This document shows positions 34,080 through 43,090 of a stretch of 64,000 bases of DNA, in pieces. The position numbers and the translations under genes are program-made. This DNA is from Sphingomonas jeddahensis. GTDB lineage: Bacteria; Pseudomonadota; Alphaproteobacteria; Sphingomonadales; Sphingomonadaceae. The notes beneath the pieces were generated by a model. That model did no database searches and was not told the DNA's origin. It saw only the letters and a list, made by a program, of their open reading frames with translations. Positions within the stretch are counted from its first letter, which is position 1. Each line of letters begins with the position of its first letter. The stretch lies in contig NZ_MPSB01000001.1 of the NCBI RefSeq assembly GCF_001981525.1, forward strand, positions 1-64,000. Direction: 5' to 3'.

Positions 34080-35966
34080 ATGCGCTTGCTGATCGTTGAC
34101 GACGAACCCGCGATGCAAGAATCCTACCGGCGCAGCTTTCGCCCGCCGGTGGACCCTGCGACGCAGAACTTGTCCGCCATGGCCGGCGAATTGTTCGACG
34201 AAGGCGGCGAGGAGCCTACGAGCGATGCGCCACCGGCCTTTGAATGCGCCTACCACAATCAGGGGTTGGACGCCGCCATTGCAGTTGAGCGCGCGCTGGC
34301 GGAAGATAGTCCCTTTGCCGTTGCATTCATTGACGTGCGCATGCCACCGGGGATCGACGGCAAGGAGACCGCCCGTCGCATTCGCGCCCTCGATCCGCAC
34401 ATCAACCTCGTCATCGTCACCGGCTATTCCGATTTCTCGCCGGCGGAGATCAGCAAGGTCGCGGGCCCGGCTGACAAGATCTTTTACCTCGCCAAGCCGT
34501 TCGAAGTTGCCGAGATCGTTCAGACTGCCATCGCCCTCAGCAAACGCTGGGAAGTGGATCGCGAACTCGCCGAAGCCCGTGCCATCCTCGCACGTCAGAT
34601 CGTCCAGCTCGAACAGCAGGCAGCCGAGCTCGCCGCCAACGAAAGCCGCGCTATCCACGTCGCCAGCCATGATGCGCTGACCGACGCCCCCAATCGGCTT
34701 GCCTTCCAGCATGCGCTGGCGGAGCGTAGCCGGGTACGTGGGCCATTCGCGGTTGCCATGGCCGATCTCGATCGGTTCAAGCTGGTCAACGACACGTTGG
34801 GTCATCTCGCCGGGGACGAGATGATCCGTGAGGTCTGCGCCATCCTTCACGCCACCGTGCCGGAAGGCGGCATGGTCGCCCGGCTCGGCGGCGACGAGTT
34901 CGGGCTCATGTTCGACTCGGCCGGGCCCGAAGCCGCGGTGATGACATGCGAGCGGATCGTGGCTGCGTGCAACGTCTCGATGCGGCTGCTCGGTGATCCC
35001 GTCCATGGCTCGATCTCGGTCGGCGTGGTCGTCGCCAATGGCACCGGCGATGCGACTCCGGTCGACCTGATGCGCCGAGCGGATCTCGCGCTCAACGATG
35101 CGAAGCGCCACGGTCGAAACGTCGCGCGCCTGTTTGACGAAAGCATCGACGAGGAAATCCGAATCCGACGCCGCATCGAAGCCAATCTCAGCCAAGCGAT
35201 CGCGCGTGACGAGCTTGGCATGACGTTTCAGCCGATCGTCGCCAACGACACGTTCGAGGTGGTGGGTTTCGAGGCGTTGCTACGCTGGACGGAGGAGTCG
35301 GGTCCGATCAGCCCTGGGGTATTCATCCCGATCGCCGAGGAATCGAACCTGATCCACGAGCTTGGCGACTGGGTGCTGGCCAAATCGCTCGAGGTGCTGA
35401 AGGAATGGCCCGGCCAATATGTCTCCGTGAATTTCTCCCCACGTCAGTTCCGGCGGCACAATTTTGTCGGCTATGTCATGGAACAGGTGCTGCGCGCCGG
35501 CATCGCGCCGCAGCGCTTGCAGATCGAAATCACCGAAACCGCGATTTTCGACGATGCCGAACGAGCGGCCGAGACGCTGTATCGCTTGCGCCAGATGGGC
35601 TTCCGCATCGCACTCGATGATTTCGGCACCGGCTATTCCAGCCTCTACAACATCCGCAAGTTCGCGCTCGACAGCCTGAAGATCGATCGCGGCTTTATCG
35701 AAGGCATGGGGCGTGAGCGCGAATCCGCCGCCATCGTGCATTCCATCATCCATCTGGGCCGCGCGCTTGGGCTTGGCGTCATCGCCGAGGGCGTGGAGAC
35801 GGAGATGCAGGTCGCGATGCTTCGCGCCGCGGGCGCCAGCCACCTGCAAGGCTATCTGTTCTCGCACCCGGTCAACGCCGACGGCGCGCGCGCGCTGGCG
35901 CATGCCGGGATCATCCATGGGCCGCCGGAACAACATCCGGTGCTCGGAACTGGCACTGCCGGTTAG
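34080..35966 (+). CDS. Receiver-GGDEF-EAL cyclic di-GMP turnover protein
   Basis: This 628-residue protein has a receiver with acidic pocket VDDEPAM and phospho-acceptor Asp85 (FIDVRMPPG). About 30 extra residues (PPVDPATQNLSAMAGELFDE and after) lie between the first helix and the second strand. A coiled coil (about 165-195) leads to a GGDEF domain with intact GGDEF but no R-x-x-D inhibition site before it, then an EAL domain with EALLRW, NFSPRQF, ITETAI, DDFGTGYSS and AEGVET. Both catalytic sites look usable, so it could make and break cyclic di-GMP, gated by phosphorylation. The histidine kinase gene 66 bp downstream is the obvious partner. Confidence 0.95.
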   Translation: MRLLIVDDEPAMQESYRRSFRPPVDPATQNLSAMAGELFDEGGEEPTSDAPPAFECAYHNQGLDAAIAVERALAEDSPFAVAFIDVRMPPGIDGKETARRIRALDPHINLVIVTGYSDFSPAEISKVAGPADKIFYLAKPFEVAEIVQTAIALSKRWEVDRELAEARAILARQIVQLEQQAAELAANESRAIHVASHDALTDAPNRLAFQHALAERSRVRGPFAVAMADLDRFKLVNDTLGHLAGDEMIREVCAILHATVPEGGMVARLGGDEFGLMFDSAGPEAAVMTCERIVAACNVSMRLLGDPVHGSISVGVVVANGTGDATPVDLMRRADLALNDAKRHGRNVARLFDESIDEEIRIRRRIEANLSQAIARDELGMTFQPIVANDTFEVVGFEALLRWTEESGPISPGVFIPIAEESNLIHELGDWVLAKSLEVLKEWPGQYVSVNFSPRQFRRHNFVGYVMEQVLRAGIAPQRLQIEITETAIFDDAERAAETLYRLRQMGFRIALDDFGTGYSSLYNIRKFALDSLKIDRGFIEGMGRERESAAIVHSIIHLGRALGLGVIAEGVETEMQVAMLRAAGASHLQGYLFSHPVNADGARALAHAGIIHGPPEQHPVLGTGTAG

Positions 35967-36032
35967 GGCGTGACTGCGCTGAACCAGCTGATCGGCCTCG
36001 GCCGGGCTGGCGCCTCGCGCGCAGGGCGCTGA

Positions 36033-37289
36033 ATGCCGTTCCGCTCACGCTCCGCTCGCCAATCACCCCGATCCCGGCGCTCGGCCTCCTTGAACGCGCA
36101 ATTGGCGCTGATCATGGCCTTGATCGGCATCGCCGGCGCGGTGGGCATCACCGTGCTGCTCGCCAGCCTCATCACGCCCGGCTTCGATCGTCTCGAGACG
36201 GCGCCCGAGCACGCACCGACGCTTGGCCGGCACATCCTGTTGATGGCGGTCGGCGGCTCGATCCTGCTGCTGTTGGTGGTGCTGGTAACGCTCCGCCGGA
36301 TCATCGCCCATCGCGTCCTCGCGCCGCTCGAACGGCTGCGCGCGCATATGCAGCACGTCTGCGCCTCCGGCCTGCTCGCGCCGCTGGAGGTTGGCGATCG
36401 CCGCGACGAGATCGGGTCGCTCGGTAAGAGCTTCAATGCGATGCTGGGCCAATTGGATCGGCAGCGCGAACAGATTGAGGCGCAATCCTTTCTTCTCGGC
36501 CGCTCGGCCAACGCGGTCGAGGTGATGCACAATGTCCGCAACGCGCTGAACCCGATCTCGACCATCCTTTCGCAGGGAAGCGCGGAGACGCCAGCGGTCG
36601 ATCGCGCGTTGTTGGGTCGCACGCTGAGCGAACTGGCCCAATCGGATCTTTCCGCCGACCGACGCGAGAAACTCGCAGCATTCGCCCTCGCCTGCATCGA
36701 TGCCTTGGACGAGGCGCGCCGTGCTCAGGTCGGGCAGCTCGAGATCGGGCGCGAGGCGCTGGCGCATGTCCTCGACATCATCGGTGCGCAACAGGCCGAC
36801 GCGCATCAGCCGTTTGCGCTTGATCCTTGCGACATCACCGACGTGATCGCGCGCAACGCCACCATCGCGCGCTACGCGGGCGGCCTCTCGATCGCCTTTT
36901 CCTTTCCCGCCGAGCCTCAACCCGTCCTCGCCAACCGGCTGATCCTCAGTCAGGTGATCGGGAATCTTTTCGCCAACGCCGCCGAAGCAATCGCCGCGAC
37001 CGGTCGGCAGAATGGGGCGATCACGGTGAACGTGGATCGGCACGACAATACGGTTCGCGTCCGCATCCGCGACGATGGGGAAGGCTTCGCGCCGGAAGAC
37101 GGCCCGGCTCTGTTCCGCCGCGGCTTTTCCACCCGCACGAACAAGGCGGGCGGCCTCGGCTTGCATTGGTGCGCCAATGCCATGGCCGCCATGCGCGGCT
37201 CGCTGGCGCTTCATAGCGAAGGGAAGGGCCGCGGCGCGGTGGCGGAACTGCACTTGGAGGCGCCAACGGAAGAGAACGTTGAGCTATAG
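36033..37289 (+). CDS. Membrane sensor histidine kinase (HAMP-HisKA-like-HATPase)
   Basis: This 418-residue protein has a basic N-terminus, two membrane helices (about 25-48 and 68-88) with a short 20-residue periplasmic loop, a HAMP segment (HRVLAPLERLRAHM ... RRDEIGSLGKSFNAML), an H-box with His166 (VMHNVRNALNPISTI) and a GHKL ATPase domain (NLFANAAEAI, RDDGEGFAPEDG, GGLGLHWCANAM). The H-box has N after H where many kinases have E, a pattern seen in NtrB-like or atypical kinases. It follows the receiver-GGDEF-EAL gene and probably phosphorylates it. The tiny periplasmic loop suggests sensing within the membrane or cytosol. Confidence 0.9.
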   Translation: MPFRSRSARQSPRSRRSASLNAQLALIMALIGIAGAVGITVLLASLITPGFDRLETAPEHAPTLGRHILLMAVGGSILLLLVVLVTLRRIIAHRVLAPLERLRAHMQHVCASGLLAPLEVGDRRDEIGSLGKSFNAMLGQLDRQREQIEAQSFLLGRSANAVEVMHNVRNALNPISTILSQGSAETPAVDRALLGRTLSELAQSDLSADRREKLAAFALACIDALDEARRAQVGQLEIGREALAHVLDIIGAQQADAHQPFALDPCDITDVIARNATIARYAGGLSIAFSFPAEPQPVLANRLILSQVIGNLFANAAEAIAATGRQNGAITVNVDRHDNTVRVRIRDDGEGFAPEDGPALFRRGFSTRTNKAGGLGLHWCANAMAAMRGSLALHSEGKGRGAVAELHLEAPTEENVEL

Positions 37290-37386
37290 GGCTCGCCTCG
37301 GTCGCTTGCTGCTGATCGAGGACGTTACACCTTATCGCCGTCAGGTTAGGGGGCGCGTGACCCGGCGCGATCACGCGGTCCGCGAT

Positions 37387-37482
37387 TTACCTCGCGCGAC
37401 GAGCCAGGATCAGGATGCCACTCATCAGTGTCAAAGCTCCGATGCCGGCAGTCCCCAGCAAAACAACGTTCGCTACTTCCAT
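37387..37482 (-). CDS. 31-residue single-span membrane peptide
   Basis: This short frame starts at ATG 37482 (MEVANVVLLGTAGIGALTLM and 11 more residues, ending LARRAR) and stops at TAA 37389. GGGGAG lies 6 nt before the ATG, a good ribosome site in an otherwise empty gap of 330 bp. The peptide is one hydrophobic helix with a basic end, so it should sit in the inner membrane with its C-terminus inside. It resembles KdpF- or YnhF-type small membrane proteins in size only. It lies downstream of the tyrosine degradation operon on the same strand, 136 bp past its last stop, and is antisense to nothing known. Its function is unknown. Confidence 0.55.
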   Translation of the reverse strand: MEVANVVLLGTAGIGALTLMSGILILARRAR

Positions 37483-37617
37483 GATCCACTCCCCTTTTCA
37501 CGCCGGTGATCCGGTCATTGTTGAGGGAAGGTGCCGAGAACCTGCCGGCCACGCAAGTATATTCGTTCGTCGAATGTGTCGCGCATCAAGTCATTACTGC
37601 CCCGCGCGTCGTTCCGC

Positions 37618-37974
37618 TCAGAGGGTGGTGATCTCGCCATCGATCACGCCCACGGGCCAGGGTGTCAGCCGGTCGCCAGCACACGGGCCCCCGACGCATC
37701 GTCCGCTATCGGGTTCGAACATCGCGCCGTGCCAGCTGCACGTGATGAACCGGCCATCGGGCGTCAGATAGGCGTCCAGCTCCTGCGCCAGCGGCAGGCC
37801 GGCATGCGGGCAGCGGTCGACATAACCATGCACCGCTTCCCCGCGCCGCACGACAAAGCCATGGAAACGCCCGGCCTTCATCTGCAGCACGAAGTTGCGC
37901 GCGGCGCCATCCGCAATGATGGCGAGCGGCCCAAGCCGTACCCCCGCGGGAGTCGCGGACAGGCGCTCGCTCAT
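37618..37974 (-). CDS. Rieske [2Fe-2S] protein coupled to hmgA
   Basis: This 118-residue stand-alone Rieske ferredoxin starts at ATG 37974, inside the ATGA overlap with the hmgA stop. The cluster ligands are CPHAGLP and CSWHGAMF (C-x-H and C-x-x-H). This subtype is normally the electron carrier of a ring-hydroxylating oxygenase. HmgA itself needs no electron carrier, so the coupling may reflect protection of the non-haem iron (as shown for some extradiol dioxygenase ferredoxins) or a separate oxygenase step. No signal peptide is seen. The open frame to 38010 upstream is inside hmgA. Confidence 0.88.
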   Translation of the reverse strand: MSERLSATPAGVRLGPLAIIADGAARNFVLQMKAGRFHGFVVRRGEAVHGYVDRCPHAGLPLAQELDAYLTPDGRFITCSWHGAMFEPDSGRCVGGPCAGDRLTPWPVGVIDGEITTL

Positions 37975-39263
37975 GATTGCGGCAGTTGCGCCTTGGTGAA
38001 GCCCGTCCACACGTCGTCATAGTCAAGCTGCATCGTCGGTGCCGCCGCCGCCCATTGCGTCAGCCGCACGACGTGCCGCGTCTCGAACATGAACGCCATC
38101 GTCCCGTCGATCTTGTGCGGCTTCAGGTCAGCCGCGACCGCCTTTTCGTAACTCGCCTGGTCGGGCCCATGGCCGTTCATCTGATTGTGCAGCGATGCCC
38201 CGCCCGGCACGAATCCGCCGCCCTCCTTGGCGTCGTAGGCGCCCGCGATCAGCCCCATGAATTCGCTCATGACGTTGCGGTGGAACCACGGCGGGCGGAA
38301 CGTGTCCTCCGCCACCATCCAGCGCGGCGGGAAGATCACGAAATCGCAATTGGCGGTGCCCGGTGTGTCGCTGGGGGAGGTCAATACGGTGAAGATCGAC
38401 GGGTCGGGGTGATCGAACGACACCGTGTTTATGGTGTTGAAGCGTCGGAGATCATAACGATACGGCGCCAGATTGCCGTGCCACGCCACGACATCGAACG
38501 GCGAATGCTCCAGCCGGGTCTGCCACAGCCCGCCCTGAAACTTCTGGACGACATCGCAGGGCGTATCCAGGTCCTCGAACCATGCCAGTGGCGTCTCGAA
38601 ATCCCGCGGGTTGGCCAAGCCGTTGGCGCCGATCGGCCCCAGGTCCGGCAGTCGCAACAGCGCGCCATAATTCTCCAGCACATAGCCGCGCGCGCGACCA
38701 TCCGGCAGCGCCACGCGAAACCGCACCCCGCGCGGGATCACCGCTATCTGCAACGGCGCCACGTCGATCCGCCCCAATTCAGTGACGATCGCCAGCGCTC
38801 CCTCCTGCGGCACGATCAGCATCTCGCCATCGGCCGAGAAAAACGCGCGGTCCATGTCGGCCGTCGCGGCATAGAGGTGGATGCCGACACCCGTCTGTTC
38901 GGCCACATCGCCAGTCCCCCCATAGGTGATCAGTCCATCGATCCAATCCACCGCCGCGCCCGGCCACGGCAGCGGGTCCCACCGTAGCCGGTTGGGGGAG
39001 GGGGGCACCGCGGCGAACGGCGCAGTCTTCAGATGCGCCGCGCCGGGATAGGGCGTGAACGCCGGATGGCTGGCGGTCGGCCGCAGGCGATACAGCCACG
39101 ACCGCTTGTTCTCCGCCCGCGGGGCTGTGAAGGCGGTGCCGGACAGTTGCTCGGCATAGAGCCCGAACGGTACCTTCTGCGGCGAATTGCGACCGACCGG
39201 CAGGGCGCCGGAAACGGCTTCGGTTGCGACATGATTGCCGAAACCGGGAATGTAACCGTTCAT
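37971..39263 (-). CDS. hmgA: Homogentisate 1,2-dioxygenase
   Basis: This 430-residue non-haem iron enzyme opens the homogentisate ring to maleylacetoacetate. [13 protein letters not shown] at the N-terminus, [66 protein letters not shown] (iron ligands in the His/Glu region) and [12 protein letters not shown] are all diagnostic. Start ATG 39263 has AAGGAG five nt upstream; a further ATG at 39284 lacks this. It is the third gene of the phhA-hpd-hmgA operon. Fumarylacetoacetase and maleylacetoacetate isomerase, which complete the route, are not in the window; the GST at 31307 is not obviously the isomerase. Confidence 0.97.
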   Translation of the reverse strand: MNGYIPGFGNHVATEAVSGALPVGRNSPQKVPFGLYAEQLSGTAFTAPRAENKRSWLYRLRPTASHPAFTPYPGAAHLKTAPFAAVPPSPNRLRWDPLPWPGAAVDWIDGLITYGGTGDVAEQTGVGIHLYAATADMDRAFFSADGEMLIVPQEGALAIVTELGRIDVAPLQIAVIPRGVRFRVALPDGRARGYVLENYGALLRLPDLGPIGANGLANPRDFETPLAWFEDLDTPCDVVQKFQGGLWQTRLEHSPFDVVAWHGNLAPYRYDLRRFNTINTVSFDHPDPSIFTVLTSPSDTPGTANCDFVIFPPRWMVAEDTFRPPWFHRNVMSEFMGLIAGAYDAKEGGGFVPGGASLHNQMNGHGPDQASYEKAVAADLKPHKIDGTMAFMFETRHVVRLTQWAAAAPTMQLDYDDVWTGFTKAQLPQS

Positions 39264-39344
39264 CCTGCTCCTTTCGCCATTCATGCCGCTTTTCGACCGG
39301 CTTTTCGGCTACGTATTTGCGTTTGCCGGGTCGATGTCAGCCCG

Positions 39345-40406
39345 TCAGCCGTCCACCGTGATGACGCCGCGTCGGATCTGGTCCAGCTCGATGCTTTCGA
39401 ACAGCGCCTGGAAATTGCCGTTCCCAAAGCCTTCGTTGCCCTTGCGCTGGATGATCTCGAAGAAGATCGGCCCGATCAGATTCTCGGTAAAGATCTGCAA
39501 CAGCAACCCTTCGTCCCGCTCGATCGATCCGTCGATCAGGATACGGTTCTTACGCAGCCGCTCGAGATCTTCGCCATGGCCGGGCACACGCTTGTCGACA
39601 AGTTCGTAATAGGTCTCGATCGTGTCTTGCAGGCGAACCCCCCGCGCGCGCAGCCGCTCGACCGTGTCGTAAATGTCGTCCGTTGTCAGCGCGAGGTGCT
39701 GAATGCCTTCGCCCTGATATTCGCGGATGAACTCTTCGATCTGGCTGTTGTCGTCCTGGCTCTCGTTCAGCGGAATGCGGATCGCGCCATCGGGGGCAAT
39801 CATTGCTTGGCTGAACAGCCCAGTGGCTTTGCCCTTGATGTCGAAATACTTCTGCTCTTCAAAGCCAAACAGCTTGCCATAGAAGCTGGACCAAGTCCGC
39901 ATCTCGCCACGGCGGACATTGTGCGTCAGGTGATCGAGCAGGTCGAGCCCGACATTATTCTCCCGCTCAGCCTCATGCCAGCCCGGCACTTCGTTCCAAT
40001 CGGCGTAAAGGTCGGCACCTGCCTTCACCAGATACAGATTGGATCCGCCAATCCCTTCAATGACATGAGTGTCCGGGCCCAGGGTGGATTTGCTCGCATC
40101 GACGGCAGTCGCTCCTTCTGCAACGGCATGGGCGTAAGCGGCGGCGGGATCGGCGACGCGGAACGCCATGCCGCTCGCCGACGGCCCATGCGCCGCACGG
40201 AAGTCCGCCGCTTGTCCGGTGACTTCCCGGTTGAGCAACAGGTTGATCCGGCCCTGCTTGTAGCGGACTACATCCTTGGTGGGGTGCCGATGCGTGGCAA
40301 CGAACCCCAGCAACTCGAATTGCGCGGCAAGTGTGTCGGCCTCGGGCGAGGTGAATTCGCAGAACTCGAAGCCATCAAGGCCTAGCGGATTGGCGATGTC
40401 GGTCAT
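39345..40406 (-). CDS. hpd: 4-hydroxyphenylpyruvate dioxygenase
   Basis: This 353-residue enzyme turns 4-hydroxyphenylpyruvate into homogentisate. It has two vicinal-oxygen-chelate halves; the iron ligands are expected from DLLDHLTHNVRRGEM, GIQHLALTTDDI and the Glu in GPIFFEIIQRKGNEGFGNGNF, which is the family's C-terminal signature. GAGGA lies before ATG 40406. It sits between phhA (60 bp upstream) and hmgA (81 bp downstream), all on one strand, so Phe to Tyr to homogentisate is continuous. Confidence 0.97.
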   Translation of the reverse strand: MTDIANPLGLDGFEFCEFTSPEADTLAAQFELLGFVATHRHPTKDVVRYKQGRINLLLNREVTGQAADFRAAHGPSASGMAFRVADPAAAYAHAVAEGATAVDASKSTLGPDTHVIEGIGGSNLYLVKAGADLYADWNEVPGWHEAERENNVGLDLLDHLTHNVRRGEMRTWSSFYGKLFGFEEQKYFDIKGKATGLFSQAMIAPDGAIRIPLNESQDDNSQIEEFIREYQGEGIQHLALTTDDIYDTVERLRARGVRLQDTIETYYELVDKRVPGHGEDLERLRKNRILIDGSIERDEGLLLQIFTENLIGPIFFEIIQRKGNEGFGNGNFQALFESIELDQIRRGVITVDG

Positions 40407-40466
40407 GATCGTTCCTCGTCCGGCACGTGGAAAAGAGAAGAATATGTAAAGGGCCGCCCGGCTTGC

Positions 40467-41330
40467 TTAAGCGTCGGTCTTGCTGCGCGCATAAGCCTGG
40501 CTGCCCCGATGATAGACCAGGTCCGTTGCGAGCACCGCGTCGGGCGCGATCTCCGACTCTCCGGCAAGCGCTTGGTAAACGGGCGCAAAATCGGTGTTGA
40601 GCGTCTGGCTGAGCAGATCTTCGAAATTGTCGATGACGAAATAGCTCTGCTGAAAATCGTCGATCCGGTACTTGGTGCGCATCACCCGGCGCAGATCGAA
40701 ACCGATGCGATTGGGCGAGGGGTCGTCGAGCGCAAAGATCGACTCGGCATGCGACGACACGATCCCCGCGCCATAAAGGCACAAGCCATCATCCGAGCGG
40801 ACCAGCCCGAACTCAACGGTGTACCAGTAAAGCCGCGCGAGCCGATCGATCGCGCCCAGTTGCGCCGCGCGTTGCCCGCCCTGGCCATAAGCCTGCATGT
40901 AATCGGCAAAGACCGGGTTCGCGAGCAGCGGTACATGGCCGAAGACGTCGTGGAAAACGTCCGGCTCCTGCAAATAGTCAAGCTGGTCCGGGCGGCGGAT
41001 GAAATTGCCTGACACGAACCGGCGGTTGGCGAGATGGTCGAAGAACACCTCGTCCGGCACCAACCCCGGCACCGCCACCACCTGCCACCCCGTGGCGCGC
41101 ATCAGCCGATCGGAAAGCTCCTCGAAATCGGGGATGCCGGGCCGTGACAACCGCAGCACGTCCAAACCCTCGATGAACTCAGGGGTGACTCGCCCCGGCA
41201 GCATCTGTGCCTGGCGCGCGAAGAGCTTGTCCCAGGTGGCATGTTCTTCAGCCGTGTAGGACGACCAAGACTGTGGGATGGTCCAGTCGTCGGCGGTACC
41301 TTCGGGACGGATCAACGATGCCTCGGCCAT
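40467..41330 (-). CDS. phhA: Phenylalanine 4-monooxygenase
   Basis: This 287-residue single-domain bacterial enzyme has the usual size and no regulatory ACT domain. It hydroxylates Phe to Tyr using tetrahydropterin and iron. PDVFHDVFGHVPLL gives the two His ligands and LYWYTVEFGLV the Glu, followed by YGAGIVSSHAESIF. The start ATG 41330 has AAGG six nt before it; the frame also offers GTG 41336. It is first in the operon, and the gap to the divergent alkB gene (155 bp) contains an AT-rich stretch TATATACGTAACG that is a likely promoter. The folE operon near 61 kb makes pterins that this enzyme may use. Confidence 0.96.
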   Translation of the reverse strand: MAEASLIRPEGTADDWTIPQSWSSYTAEEHATWDKLFARQAQMLPGRVTPEFIEGLDVLRLSRPGIPDFEELSDRLMRATGWQVVAVPGLVPDEVFFDHLANRRFVSGNFIRRPDQLDYLQEPDVFHDVFGHVPLLANPVFADYMQAYGQGGQRAAQLGAIDRLARLYWYTVEFGLVRSDDGLCLYGAGIVSSHAESIFALDDPSPNRIGFDLRRVMRTKYRIDDFQQSYFVIDNFEDLLSQTLNTDFAPVYQALAGESEIAPDAVLATDLVYHRGSQAYARSKTDA

Positions 41331-41485
41331 GAACACCTTCTGCTAGCCAGCGGTTTCCAGCATTGGTAACAGATGAAACTATATACGTAACGTCATTCGA
41401 AGGGAAGCCGTTTCGTGGCATGGCAGGTCGCATTCTTGGCGCCTCATTGATGAAATCGCCGCTCGCCATGCCGATCTAGTCGCCT

Positions 41486-42079
41486 ATGCTCGATCTGTTC
41501 GACACCCCACCGATCCCGGGCCTTTCGACCCGCGACGACCTGATCTCCCCAGCGGAGGAGCAGGCGCTTATCGCGGGGATCGATGACACCTCCTTGTCGC
41601 CGTTCCGCTTTCAGGGCTGGGAAGGAAAGCGGCTGACCGCCTCCTTCGGGTGGAATTACGATTTCGATACTCAGCGTGTCGCACGTGCCGCGCCAATCCC
41701 GGATTGGCTGTTGCCGATCCGGCAGCGAATGGCAGCTCTCGCCGGCCTTGATCCGCTTGTGCTGATCCAGGCGCTGTTGATCCGCTACGATCCCGGCGCC
41801 GGCATCGGTTGGCATCGCGATCGCCCGATCTACGAACATGTCGTCGGTTTGTCGTTGGGGGCGCGGGTGAACATGCGGTTTCGTCGGCGGCGGTCGCACG
41901 GCGGCTTCGATCGGGTCACCGTCCCGCTGACGCCTCGCGGTGCTTACCATATGTCGGGGGAGGCGAGATATGATTGGGAGCACAGCATTGCCGAGATGGA
42001 CCGCACACGATGGTCGATCACATTCCGCTCGCCGTCATCGCGCTGGGCACTTCCGCTCGATCCCGTGCTTTCGATCTGA
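41486..42079 (+). CDS. alkB: AlkB-like 2-oxoglutarate/Fe(II) dioxygenase
   Basis: This 197-residue protein removes methyl groups from damaged bases or acts on related substrates. The iron motif is GWHRDRPIYEHVVGLSLG (H-x-D) with the distal His in YDWEHSIAEMDRTRWSITFRS, where R-x-x-x-x-x-R binds 2-oxoglutarate. The N-terminal FDTPPIPGLSTRDDLIS and FRFQGWEGKRLTASFGWNYDF are those of alphaproteobacterial AlkB2-like proteins. It stands alone, divergent from phhA, with a 276-bp gap after it that has no clear feature. Confidence 0.92.
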   Translation: MLDLFDTPPIPGLSTRDDLISPAEEQALIAGIDDTSLSPFRFQGWEGKRLTASFGWNYDFDTQRVARAAPIPDWLLPIRQRMAALAGLDPLVLIQALLIRYDPGAGIGWHRDRPIYEHVVGLSLGARVNMRFRRRRSHGGFDRVTVPLTPRGAYHMSGEARYDWEHSIAEMDRTRWSITFRSPSSRWALPLDPVLSI

Positions 42080-42355
42080 ACGGTCACGCCATCGCACTTG
42101 GCAGTCACCCGCGCTGAATAGCTAACGGGTTGCAGTCCGTGATGATGTATCATAAAAGAACGCTCTGCGATCGGAGCAGCTTGGCTCGCTTCACGTAAGT
42201 CGAGTGTCGGCGCAGACAGTTCGCTCACCCTTCGGGTATGTTACGATATGGTGTTTCATTCAGATTGCATGATGGCGAACGAAGCTTGCGTCGCGAGTTT
42301 AGATCCTCGCGCTTTCACGCCTGCACCGCCAAATCAGCTTTAATCGGGAAAACAG

Positions 42356-43090
42356 ATGATGCGGGATGCCGCAATCGACGTGCGCGCGTTGCGCCACAGC
42401 TACGGTCAACGCGAAGTGCTGCGCGGCTTGGATCTAAGGGTCGCCGCAGGCGAGATCTACGCCCTGCTTGGCGGCAATGGCGCGGGCAAATCGACGACGC
42501 TTAGCGCGTTGCTTGGCTTCATTCGGCCGGGTTCGGGCAGCGTCCAGGTGTGCGGGATCGATCCGGCGACTGCGCCGCAGGATGCGCGTGCGCAGCTCGC
42601 TTACGTCCCTGAAAGCGTGGCGCTCTACGACCACCTGACCGCGCGCGAGAACGTCGAATACTTTCTGGCGCTTGCCCGGGCTGCCCGCGATCGAGGCACT
42701 GTGATCGATCCCGCGCTTGACGCAGTGGGGCTGCCCGGTCACGCCTGGGACGCGCGGGTCGGGGGCTTTTCCAAGGGCATGCGGCAGAAGGTCGCGATCG
42801 CGCTTGCGTTGGCGCGGCATGTGCCAGTGCTGTTGCTCGACGAGCCGACGTCGGGCCTGGATCCGAGCGCCACGCTGGAATTCAACCGGCTGATCGAAAC
42901 CGCGCGCGATCGCGGGGTCGCGATCCTGATGGTGACGCACGATCTGCTCAGCGCGGTGGATGTCGCCGATCGGATCGGCTTCCTGTCCGAAGGGCGGATC
43001 GAGGAGGAACTGGTCGCCGGCGCTGCGGGCGCCCGGTTCGACCTCAACGCGCTCCACGCACGCTATACCGGCGCGAAGGTCTCGGGATGA
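42356..43090 (+). CDS. ABC transporter ATP-binding protein
   Basis: This 244-residue nucleotide-binding subunit has Walker A GGNGAGKSTT near residue 40, a Q-loop near YVPESVALYD, signature GFSKGMRQKVAIALAL and Walker B VLLLDEPTSGLDP. The Gly-Gly-Phe-Ser-Lys-Gly-Met variant is typical of ABC-2 exporters. It overlaps the first permease by four bases (ATGA), so the three genes form one operon. The transported substrate is unknown. The upstream 276-bp gap probably holds the promoter. Confidence 0.95.
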   Translation: MMRDAAIDVRALRHSYGQREVLRGLDLRVAAGEIYALLGGNGAGKSTTLSALLGFIRPGSGSVQVCGIDPATAPQDARAQLAYVPESVALYDHLTARENVEYFLALARAARDRGTVIDPALDAVGLPGHAWDARVGGFSKGMRQKVAIALALARHVPVLLLDEPTSGLDPSATLEFNRLIETARDRGVAILMVTHDLLSAVDVADRIGFLSEGRIEEELVAGAAGARFDLNALHARYTGAKVSG

